The notes under the pieces were generated by a model. It saw only the letters and a list, made by a program, of their open reading frames with translations. It did not search any database and was not told where the DNA came from. A stretch of DNA of 64,000 nucleotides from Typha latifolia. Taxonomy: Eukaryota > Streptophyta > Magnoliopsida > Poales > Typhaceae. Below are positions 40,101-49,593 of this stretch, piece by piece; the stretch's first letter is position 1, and every line of letters starts with the position of its first letter. The translations under genes and the position numbers were made by a program. Location: positions 13,318,046 through 13,382,045 of the forward strand of contig CM034104.1 in assembly GCA_019914945.1 (NCBI GenBank), written 5' to 3'.

Positions 40101-41017
40101 AACTTCAATGACTTGAGGTGGACTTGCCTGCATGTCTGCTATTGTAGGCTTGTTCCTCAACCACAGGAATGAAAGGAGAAACAAGGAATAAGGGATAGAA
40201 CTTCACAAACATCAATGTGTTAGGAGGGTCATCTACTCTCCTACTACTTGATTGGATGCTGCTCCCAATTTCGCTTGAAAACCTTTTGACTTATGTCAAC
40301 CATGATTAATTGAAAGAAACTACCTATTCTACAGAATTATCTAATTACACGCATAAAAGTACTCAGATAACAGAGAGACAAAACATGCCCTGGAACCGGT
40401 GATACCATAACAGAGTCAACTAGATCATCTTTGAGGTGCTGCAATGTATTGCGACAAAGACATTAGACATCCCAACTATGCATAAACAAATTTTTCTAAC
40501 ATTAGCACAATTATATTCGGTTCTTTCTCCAAGATATTGCAGTTCTTATACCTCCGGTAATAAAATAAGACCAAACACGGGCATACACATTACACAATAC
40601 CTCCAAAACCCTTCCTTTTCTTTCCCAATTTGCAAAGATCACCCCCAGGAAAACAAGAAAATGCCTAATTTCTTTCATATGAATCCTAGAATTTGTTGGA
40701 TGGATCAGAAAGCCAAACCCGGTGAACGTGAAGGCAAGTCTTCTGCCCGGCCGGCGTCGAACCAAAGATCCTTATGACCGGAACCTCCTCCGTCTTTTCC
40801 CCTGCAATGAAACCATCTCTCAAGCGTAAACAAAACCATCGAAGCAATTTGAAAACCCTGTCAAGAACCCTCAACGAGGAAAGGATAGGAGAGGGGAGAG
40901 ACGACCATGGAAGGGGCTGTAGCAAAAGTCGAGGTCGGGGATCGGCGGCGCCATGTAGTAGTCCAGCGAGACGATTCTTACGCTGAGGACGGGGTTCGGG
41001 TCCGGAGGCGAAGCCAT
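21468..41017 (-). CDS. REV3: DNA polymerase zeta catalytic subunit (REV3)
   Basis: Twenty-four coding exons, 5' to 3' on the minus strand: 40906-41017, 40719-40801, 39776-39833, 38841-38890, 38648-38754, 37893-37935, 36601-36669, 35763-35918, 35497-35671, 35325-35416, 34783-35220, 32594-33658, 32325-32499, 31583-31837, 31052-31500, 30414-30559, 28272-28848, 27312-27458, 25920-26195, 23580-23687, 23231-23436, 22839-23142, 22037-22708, 21468-21641. The total is 5937 nt (1,978 aa), all phases closing, close to the plant family length. The N-terminal domain includes [16 protein letters not shown] and [19 protein letters not shown] long, poorly conserved middle (about residues 230-1110) follows. 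The family-B polymerase core has motif A DFQSLYPS (about 1428-1435) and motif C YGDTDS (1591-1596), both intact. The C-terminal cysteines are C1877/C1880/C1891/C1894 and C1923/C1926/C1939/C1944; the second set binds the iron-sulfur cluster in the family. The enzyme performs error-prone translesion synthesis in the nucleus. Exons 13-14 are the least certain boundaries. Confidence 0.95.
23688..25919. other. Long REV3 intron 18 with a CT-rich block and GA repeat
   Basis: This 2.2-kb intron separates the motif A exon from the next core exon. It contains a CT-rich, leader-like stretch at about 24840-25045, a (GA)n tract at 25148-25190 and a fragment with repeated CGATAC motifs at about 25370-25430. 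No coding frame is supported. Confidence 0.7.
25148..25190. repeat. (GA)n microsatellite in REV3 intron 18
   Basis: About 21 GA units followed by a run of G. Confidence 0.95.
27580..28021. repeat. Nested duplication in REV3 intron 17
   Basis: Unit A (about 108 bp) at 27580-27687 recurs at 27746-27853 with a couple of differences. Unit B (about 55 bp) at 27692-27746 recurs at 27967-28021 almost unchanged. The order is A-B-A-spacer-B. Confidence 0.95.
29440..29540 (-). repeat. Possible tRNA-derived SINE fragment in REV3 intron 16
   Basis: On the minus strand, TGATTCAATGGGTTG (A-box-like) is followed about 20 bases later by GGTCCTGAGTTCAAATCC (B-box and T-arm-like), then CACCCAGACC. This is the layout of a tRNA-derived SINE head. 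No full cloverleaf can be drawn. Confidence 0.35.
37004..37330. repeat. Imperfect tandem duplication in REV3 intron 6
   Basis: A block starting CTATTTGGAAGTA and containing CCTTGCTTTGACAAGG, AAAGGG.AAATATA and TCAAGAAA occurs at 37004-37140 and again at 37158-37325. The copies have substitutions and indels. Confidence 0.85.
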
Positions 41018-41194
41018 TGATGGGAGAGAGAGAGAGGCGGTCGCTTCTGGAAGTGCAGGTGCTCGTTAGATCGGGGCAGAGAGAGGGGAGCTTCCCATGT
41101 ACGATTTGGAATGGCCTTGTCTTATTTATTGAGGGCAATTTTTTAAATAACACCCTCTATAACCATTATTTTCTATTAACTTTGACAAATCCTC

Positions 41195-41285
41195 CCTATA
41201 ATTTTTATATAACACTCTAATATTATTTTGACTAATTATTATTAATCTTAATCTATAATTTATGTATGAAATTCTATTGTTTAAA
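41195..41285. repeat. Dispersed repeat fragment upstream of REV3
   Basis: TTTTTATATAACAC, then ATTATTTTGACTA, AATTATT.TTAAT and AAATTCTATT occur in this order. A matching copy lies at about 61198-61285 upstream of the lipase gene. Confidence 0.65.
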
Positions 41286-41790
41286 TCACTAAAATATTAT
41301 TAGAAAATTACTAATATTTACTCCTCACCCTTATTATGATAAGGTCAAATCTGAATCGAATTGAGTCCGAATTTGAATTAAGATAAGTCCCTAAATTGCA
41401 AGAATTTATTGTCTGCGCAATTTTAAAAATATGAATTAGCAAATATTCATATGGCGTCCAAAAAATATAAAATTAGAGAGATTTGGTAACATAATAATCT
41501 AAGTTTTTTTGTCGTATACTTTCTTCGTATTCGAATTATATCTAGGGCGGACATGATCTAATCTGAAAGATAGACACAAGTTATCCTATTAATTCTTAGT
41601 TTATTTCTTATCTGATTTTAGTTATATGAATAGGATTAATCTCATAAAATAACTAGCTTGATAAGCTTTTTAGTTTGATTCTTATTTCGTTTTGAATATC
41701 TTAGTAAGTTTTATTTTATTTCTTTATAAATAAGGTCTTATGACTTGTACCTTATGTTTGTATTTGAATCGTTTAATAAATTAGTTTATT

Positions 41791-41935
41791 TATATCTCTC
41801 TATATCTCTTTGCCTTAGCTCTTTGCATCTCTAACTTCTCCTCACTTTATGGCTTTTACTTATATCTCTCCATATCTCTTTGCCTTAGTTATCTCTTTGC
41901 ATCTCTAACTTCTCCCCACTTTATACCTCTCATAT
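41791..41935. repeat. 70-bp tandem duplication
   Basis: TATATCTCTC.ATATCTCTTT, then GCCTTAG, TCTTTGCATCTCTAACTTCT and CC.CACTTTAT, occurs at about 41791 and again at 41861. Confidence 0.85.
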
Positions 41936-42770
41936 AGATCATAGCCTTCAGTCCTCTGCTGCATTTCTAAACCACCTTCATCGACTACTTGACCTCAACT
42001 CTATTATCACCACCACTCCATGAAGATGAAAATGAAATATATTATTTGAAAATTTTCTTTTATTTATTTATTAGGTTTTTTATATTTACATACATATCCT
42101 CCAAAACCACCACATATATATATATAGTGAACCAGTTTACAGAAGATTTTCTTGAATTGACTTAATTTATCATGATCGTATAGTTCATAAAAAATCTGGA
42201 GGAAAAAAATATTAAATAAAATTTAAAAAGAGATCAAAAAAGTAGGAGGGGGAGCTGGCCGTAGAGAACTAGAGAGTGGTAATAAAAGTCTTAGTTTTCT
42301 TCTGTGTATTCGATGAAAAAAATTTCTTAAAAGAATCATCTAAAATATGAAAAAGTTTCTCTCTCTCTCTCTCAAATTTCATCCAAAATTCCACATATAC
42401 ATAATTTAGATAGTGTGCAGCTATAAATCTTGAATAAAAGATTTTGAATACATGGATAGGAGTTTCTTATTCGTCAACCAAACTAATCTCTTCAACTATG
42501 TCGCACATAAATCAACTTTAGAAGGTATATTGAGTAAATAAAAAAAAACTATTTATTTATTTATTGAACCTATTTTGCATAGATCAATTAGTTAGTCTCA
42601 TATATTTAGAGTATAACACAAGATATTAATTACCTAATTTATGATTATTAAAATTATAAAGTTACGCATGTGTTTAGAGAAGCCAATCAAATTACTGATT
42701 GGCCGGCAAATTTAAGTAAGTCGTTAGGATATAATTATTTTTTAGTTTTAATTTTTTGAAGAGTAAACTT

Positions 42771-42846
42771 GAGATGTTTGATTACTGAACAAGTTTAAGA
42801 GTCTCTAAACCAGTTCATGAAGGTCCCTAAGCTCAAAGCAAACAAG
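42771..42846. repeat. Dispersed repeat, copy 2
   Basis: Same orientation as the copy at 3631-3708, with roughly three quarters of bases matching by eye over about 75 bp. Confidence 0.75.
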
Positions 42847-44371
42847 AACTCCCGACTATTTATATATATCTTGGTCGGCGGTTATTCTTTTCTTAGTCTT
42901 ATGGTATTATTCTCGACACAGGAATGTGGGAGGAGAATCTAATCCATGTCGGTTGCAATATCTAGTAGACTATTCTTATCCAAAAAAAAATAGTATCAAA
43001 TAGCAGAATAAAGAGAGAGAAAAGAAAAAGAAGAAGAAGAAGAAGAAGCTTTGTCACAAATCTCTATTAAATTTACCACGTTTTTTTTTTTACATTCCCA
43101 ACAAATGGTATGCCTTTCTTTGGTTGTCTTTTTTGTGTTGGTTTAGTGGGCATCTCCAAAAGCTTCTTCCATTGGGAGTAAGGGGAAATGGATGTGTGAT
43201 GCCATGAACCGACTATGCATGCATCATTTCCTTACTAAATCCAACCATTTTTTTTTCAATCCCATGATGGATGGATTGATGGGGGATGGTGCTATGGTAA
43301 GGGTAATTTTGGAATTTAAAATGTTACTTAAGTTATAGTTTAATCGGTATGAGTAGGTTAAGTTCGGTTGCTTGTATTAGACTGTATCAAATAGAATGTC
43401 CGATATAATCTCATTGTCTATATTCGATTAACTCAGAGTGTTACGTAAAAGTCATAAGCAAACGTTAGGTTACAAATGACTGAAAAAGAAGCGATGCTAA
43501 CTAATTAGAAAAATTACAAAAATATTGAGTGTTACTTATAATTTATAATTTTTTATGTTTTTTTTTGTTTTGATAAAAAAAAAACCCTTTCCTTGAACTA
43601 TAAAATGAGAATTTTCTTAAAACCAAGGTGAATTAGATCCTTCCATTTCTATATCATTTACCTCATTAATAGGAAAAAAAGATATACCCATATTTTGTTG
43701 GATCCCCTCCTCAAGGATAGAATTGATAATGTAGCCATACATGAATATATAATCCATCATAACCCACACAATTGACACCACAAATTATTCGAGATTCCTC
43801 AATGTGACGTGGAATGTAGGATGATGATGTGGCCATTGATTTCTCCAAGTATAGATTAAAATTTGAAATTAAAGGGGAAATTCTCTCACTTGATTCCTTT
43901 GTGTCATATATTAGTTGAAATTATAGATGTGAGTCAACCTTTTAAGGATAATTTTATATCCATCTTTTTTATATACAAAAAATTGGGAGGATAAATAGAA
44001 TCAAGAGATGTTGACCTTTTATGGCCATCCATGTACCTAAATTTTGGTCATATCTATTTAATATACATTTTAGAGAAATATGAGGCGGCTCGATGTGAAA
44101 GGTCAACTCACATTAATTGCTACATATATTTCATGTTAAACATAATTATTGCATGGAGAAGCTATGCTAAACTAATTAATGTGGATATATGCTAATCGGA
44201 TAGTTATAATGAGTGGTATTAATGTGATTGATTGGTATAGGATCAACGTGTGAAATGCACTATCTAATATGCGTTAAATAAATCGATCACCGTAATCTAA
44301 TCGTTAACAAAAAATTGGTGACCCATTCACACGTTCACAAAAGTGTGTTGTTTTGATGTGCATCATCGATG

Positions 44372-44413
44372 CCATCATCATCATCATCATCATCATCATC
44401 ATTATTATTATTA
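44372..44413. repeat. (ATC)n / (ATT)n trinucleotide repeat
   Basis: About ten ATC units followed by a few ATT units. They create a histidine-rich spurious reading frame. Confidence 0.95.
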
Positions 44414-44664
44414 TCATCGTAGTCATTCATCCAAAGTACATGCACATGGACGAGGGTTTACTTTCCACATTCAGTGCACTACGGTCATCGAATCACAGCC
44501 GTACACACTTGTTTTAAGATTCGTGCTTCAATTAGAGAATCCTCATACCTCAACTTGGTGCTCGACGATCCCCACCCGGCACCATCCGTACACCATCTCC
44601 ATGTTGTAACTCAGAAGTAATATTATCAAAATATCCCTTCTTAACCTTATCCACAAGTCGTCCT

Positions 44665-44666
<2 letters not shown>

Positions 44667-44695
<29 letters not shown>
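44667..44695. repeat. (TA)n microsatellite
   Basis: About 14 AT units in intergenic DNA. Confidence 0.95.
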
Positions 44696-44696
<1 letters not shown>

Positions 44697-46262
44697 CATT
44701 TTTTTCTCTTTTTTATTTTGTAGAAAAAAAAAGATTAAAAAAAAAAAGATCTACATGCATGATGTTACCCAGAGATGCATCTTTTTCTTTACGACGTATA
44801 CATCAGACCAACACCATCCATCAACATTCATGGCAGTGTGAAATGATCAAAATGCCCTTCTTTACATCATCTTCAGGGAGAGGATAAGTGGGGTTGGACG
44901 TGTTTATTCCCTTTTCTCATATCTTCCACCTCAGAGGAATCCAAACTTGGCAATTTTTTTAACATGAAAGACAGTCTATGTCTACTCCTAAACTGATTCA
45001 CTCCAAGTCAATGGAGCTTTTATTTATGATTCACTATTTATATAATATAGTATACCTATATGGATATTTATATATAGATAACCTTTTCAAATATTTTTTT
45101 CTTTAATTTTTTTTTTGGCTGAATTTTTCTACTTCTATGAATACAGGAAATGATGCATACAATATGGTTCGGCTCGATTTTATAAGTAGCTCGACAGTAG
45201 TTATCTTAGATTGATGGCTTAACGATGCAATGACTTAAAGTTTTAAATTGGCTTAACTGTTTGATTCAGTATCCTTATTTCAATGGAGAATAACTCTTTT
45301 ATTCGATCTATATCTATCCTGTAGATTTTTAAATAACTAAAATAGAAGAAGAAATGACGAGAACAGAGAACAGAGATAGATTTCATTAGCTAGAGAATCA
45401 ACTATGGTGCAACTAAGTATGGCATTTATCCTTCTCTATCTACTAGCACAAAAAATAATTAAAAAAAAAGGATTTAAAAAAAAAAGTCCACAACCTCTAA
45501 ATATAATCCAGTTGATTTAAAGGTGCCAATTGGTTGCCCTCCCATTCTTTTTGTTCTACTTGCTTCCCGTTGTCCATGACGTGGCCTACCATATCTTCAC
45601 AAACGTTCCACTCATCTTCTTCCACGTAGCATGCATGTCTTCCATGCATGCATTCATTCTTAATTTAATGCTATGTGAGACACGTTAAACTAGCTAGAGA
45701 GGGCGTGCGTCCATGATAAGAAGAAAAAGCTTCATTTCATGGCAATGGCATCCATTTTTCTTTCTTTCTTTCCTTTCTGTGATCAATGGCCCACCCAAAT
45801 GCTCTTTTCAGTAGCAAAATGGAAGGAAGGGAAAAAAGAAAAGAAAAGAAAAAGGATTCAAACCTTATCCAACACACAAAGGATAAGAGCATTTCTCTCA
45901 TCAAACTTTTGTTGAGTGGGGTGGGCCTTCATTCCATCTATATAGTGTTAATTATGAGCTAAAACCAACCTCCCACTTTTGCATTAATCCTAGGTCATCA
46001 AATATAAAACTCTCATAAAAGATCAATTAAACAAACCTAATATACTTGCTTAATCTCGAGGTCGGCCTAATTATCTATTGTAATAGTTCTCAGTATTACG
46101 ACTAGGGTCCCAATCAAGGCAATGATCTGAGGGGCATTCTGGGAGAAAGGGGGAAAAAAAATATCTGAAGCTAGGGAGAAAATAAAATAAAATAATTCCC
46201 TTTGATTATTATTTTTTTTCTTCCTATAAAAGACTTTATATGCATCACCCTTTTTGGTCCCT

Positions 46263-46270
46263 TATAAATA
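46263..46270 (+). promoter_or_regulatory. Probable TATA box of glutaredoxin gene
   Basis: TATAAATA lies 175 bp upstream of the ATG at 46445. A CTT trinucleotide run at about 46383-46407 lies in the leader between them. Confidence 0.65.
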
Positions 46271-46444
46271 GCTCACTTGTGTATATCTTCAAATCCATCC
46301 TTAGCTCTCAAATCTATCAACTCAATACTATCAGCCCTCAACTCTGTCATTCCTTTTTTAGTAGTACCTACATTAACTAACTTCTTCTTCTTCTTCTTCT
46401 TCTTCTCCTCCTATCAAGTTTATTCCTTGGAAGAAGTGCAGTAG

Positions 46445-46759
46445 ATGGAGATAGTCACAAGATTGGCTTCACAAAGAGCAGTGGTGATCTTCAGTGTGAG
46501 CTCATGCTGCATGTGTCACACCATCAAGACACTCTTCATGAATGAGCTCGGCGTAAATCCTGCGGTTTACGAGCTCGACCAAGACCCTAAGGGGAGAGAG
46601 ATGGAGAGAGCCCTAGCGAAGCTACTCGGTCGTGCCCCGCCGGTGCCGGCGGTGTTCATAGGCGGCACACTAGTCGGGCTAACCGATAAGGTCATGTCAC
46701 TCCACCTCAGTGGCAAGCTCGTCCCATTACTGCGCGATGCAGGAGCTATTTGGCTCTGA
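46445..46759 (+). CDS. CC-type (class III, ROXY-like) glutaredoxin
   Basis: A single exon of 104 aa, the usual size of this plant-specific class. The active site is CCMC (Cys21-Cys24), followed by HTIKTLF. Further family features are the glutathione-binding PVPAVFIGG segment (cis-proline) and [19 protein letters not shown]. The C-terminus AIWL matches the ALWL-type motif through which some members recruit TOPLESS-type co-repressors. These proteins act with TGA bZIP factors in the nucleus and cytosol in organ development, nitrate and stress responses; this is family knowledge. A TATA box lies upstream. The stop codon falls inside GGCTCTGATACCA, which is the complement of a retrotransposon primer-binding site (see findings). 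The reading frame itself looks complete. Confidence 0.95.
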   Translation: MEIVTRLASQRAVVIFSVSSCCMCHTIKTLFMNELGVNPAVYELDQDPKGREMERALAKLLGRAPPVPAVFIGGTLVGLTDKVMSLHLSGKLVPLLRDAGAIWL

Positions 46760-46951
46760 TACCATGTTAGAAATGCGAAGAAAGAGTATAAAAATATATG
46801 TGCATTATAGAAGCGCTTGTCTTTAATTACTTGCAAGTGAATAATGGAAAGAAAATAAATGTTTTTAAGTTTTGTTGTCAAAGTTATAAAAACCACTTTG
46901 TAATGCTTCTTCTTCTTCTCTCTTTTTTTTTCTGGTGATATATATGTAACA
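46752..46951 (-). mobile_element. Possible LTR fragment with primer-binding site
   Basis: Read on the minus strand, a 187-bp segment starts TGTTAC and ends CTAACA at 46765. It is followed directly by TGGTATCAGAGCC (46764-46752). That is the initiator-tRNA-Met primer-binding site typical of plant Copia and TRIM elements, placed exactly where it should be after a 5' LTR. The internal part and second LTR are not present, because the neighbouring sequence is the glutaredoxin coding region. Chance is possible. Confidence 0.35.
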
Positions 46952-48211
46952 GACTTTACTCAGACTAATGTTTTCTGATGTCCATGAAATATTAGGAAAG
47001 ATGAAGGCAACTACTATCATACAAGGATCAAATTTTAATCATCTATATGTTATTTCTTTCTACCAACTGCTTAAATTAAGGACAAATCCTCCCATGGCAA
47101 TACAAGGAATTGGGTCATCACCATTATATTTCTCCTATAATTAATGAGTTGGAAATGCCACAGTAGAATCTACTCATCCTACTGGGAAGTGTCATTCTAT
47201 ATATATGTATAGAAAGAGAGAGTATCTTCCATTATAACAATAATGTAGGATAAGTAACTACGTACAAAAGAACACCAAAATCATATCTTATTTGGTTAAA
47301 TATCCAACTATGAACTCATCATTATAAACAGTCTAAAATGCAAGGTTCTAGGATCATGTCAATTATGTATAAAAAACTTTAGAAACCAAGGAGGAAGAAA
47401 GAAAGAAGGTGAGCTGAAATGGATAGGTTTTAGCCAACAGTGATCCGAAACAAATGCCAAAAAGATAGAAATTTTACTTCTTTGGATTGATTCTGTTCCA
47501 TTTCAAGTAAAAGAATCTAAAAGAAAATGAGAAAATATATATAAGATCTTCTTGCATCATAGCACACACAAAAGGCATCATTTGTTTTTGTTTACAATTT
47601 TCTTTTCTTTTTTTATGAAAAGGAAAAAGAAAAGCACTAAAACCTAAGATGCATTCCTACAAGCAATTAATTAATTAAAAGGGAGGGGGGAACATAAGGA
47701 ATAATTGGGGTGGATAGCTCCTCTATTCCACCATATCCTGATAGCTGAAAAAGGAATAAATGTACCCATGACACACACACACACACAGGACACGTGTAAA
47801 TGTGTGTACCTCGCAAACTTTCCTATGTGACGAAGTGTACAAAAGAAAGTTCTCCAATCCCTTTCTAACAATCTAACGAGTTTTTGACCAAATTAGCTAT
47901 GATTTAATCTAAGAAGAGGAAATGCTAAAAAAATTAGCGGTATTATTCTTATTCTGATATACAAGTTTATTATTTTTTTAATAAAAAAAATATCGATAAG
48001 TTCAGCAGTTTTACATATATAAACCGATGATGAGATTAATATTTTTATCTCATAAATTAATAATACATATGTTGAACTTATTGGTATTAAAAATGTTTAA
48101 ATTTTTTTTTTCAAGCTTAAAAAAGAAGGTTTAATAGAGGGTTAGTATTTCTAACTCGCTTTCTAGTAGTTCCGGATCCACAACCATAGGTACTATGATG
48201 TATTGGAATCT

Positions 48212-48409
48212 TTGGTACTGCTTGGTTGAGTGGAATAAGTGAATTATTTTAAAATAAACTTTTTATTTAAAAAAATTATGTCAAATGTTGGATAATATTA
48301 TAAAATAGGAAAAAAAATAGAATAAATATCTTATTCTAGATATTTTAATCCTAGGTTGGGATAATTTTTTTTGGAATGTCTCAGCCACTTATTCCAAAAC
48401 ACAAATGAC
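48212..48409. mobile_element. MITE-like element
   Basis: An AT-rich stretch of about 200 bp is bounded by inverted ends. TGGAATAAGTG lies at the left and CACTTATTCCA at the right. Outer ends are weaker (TTTGGTACTGCTTGG versus AAACACAAATGACC). It is non-coding. Confidence 0.4.
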
Positions 48410-49287
48410 CAATTTACTGTGACTTATTTATGTACTAAATATAATTTAGACTGAACAGTATAATTATTACCTACTATAATAAACTTGATAATAATTAGAC
48501 TATGTTTATAGTGAAAAATATTTTAATATTCCCCCAATAGTAACTAACTAACACCCATGCATTTTTATGGTCGTTATAATAAATTAAGATCTTTGAAAAA
48601 AATTTAGTGGAAATTATGTAAGAAACTCTAATATTTAATTTAGGGCAAGGCATACAAAATGCAGTGATTCGATACTAACCAATTAGTTATTAAAAATAAT
48701 TTTTATCTGTTGATAAATTAAAGGATATATAAGATATTTTACATATATGACTAGATTAATTGATAAAAAATTAGAATTTAAGTATTTTCTTATTACTTAT
48801 CCTTATAATAATTTACTTAATAATAGGAGTGTCAACTTTTACCAATTTATTGATATTTTTATTTTTTATAAAAAAAATAGATAGCTAAAATATGACTAAT
48901 TTACTCTTATAATTTAAAAAAGTGATGGATACTTTCGATTTATATGACCGTTACTTTTGATTAATTTTATTTAGTATCATTTAATTTTAATAGTTTAATT
49001 AGGATTATTTGCTAAATTGAATTACAAAGGTGTAAAATGTTAAAAAGGCCCTTAAAGAGGCTTCAAAATGTACAGAGGAAAGCCCAACTCATTAATCCAC
49101 AGCCCAAAGACCTCTTTTAAGTTTTAACACCTACCATTAACCTTATTCAGACATGTACACCAAAAATTAGGTGCAAATTTTTTTACTATAGACCCTTCAA
49201 AAATAATATTTTACAGTTTGATCCTTGTTTAGATTATTCCAATCACTGCCCACTTAGCTTACTTTTGCCCTTCTTTTCTTTTAACCC

Positions 49288-49290
<3 letters not shown>

Positions 49291-49318
<28 letters not shown>
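49291..49318. repeat. (CT)n microsatellite upstream of kinase gene
   Basis: About 14 CT units, 275 bp before the start codon at 49594. Confidence 0.9.
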
Positions 49319-49321
<3 letters not shown>

Positions 49322-49593
49322 TATTTGATTTCCTACTCCGCTTACATTCTACTCTTCCAGCTCGCATCATCTCTGGCTCTCGCTCTCGTTGGAACTTTGC
49401 ATCAAGTTTATTTTATTTTATTTCTTCACTACGAGTAAAGATCGATGATCTTGGTTGGGTTTTCTGTGATCGGATCTGCGAGATCGATGCTGGATAGGAT
49501 CGATTGGGATCGTTGATGGATGTGGAGGAAGGACGGGATCGGTGGTAGGAGTCCAAAAGTTTCGATCTTTTGGGTCGGTCTTTGGAATTTGGG

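Larger units (their letters stand above)
41018..46444. other. Intergenic region between REV3 and glutaredoxin
   Basis: AT-rich, with no gene supported. It contains the REV3 promoter, repeat fragments at about 41195-41280 and 42771-42846, a 70-bp tandem duplication at about 41791-41930, an (ATC)n repeat at 44372-44413, a (TA)n repeat at 44667-44695, a CATGCATG cluster at about 45625-45655 and the glutaredoxin promoter. Confidence 0.55.
46760..49593. other. Intergenic region between glutaredoxin and kinase genes
   Basis: AT-rich, with no gene supported. It contains an LTR-like 187-bp segment at 46765-46951, a short (AC)n at about 47771-47786, a MITE-like element at about 48212-48409 and a (CT)n repeat at 49291-49318. 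The last sits in the probable leader or promoter of the kinase gene. Confidence 0.5.

Noticed and set aside
44343..44609. Histidine-rich 88-aa frame
   Set aside because: It is made by an ATC trinucleotide repeat. Downstream residues match nothing I know and no splice structure is evident.
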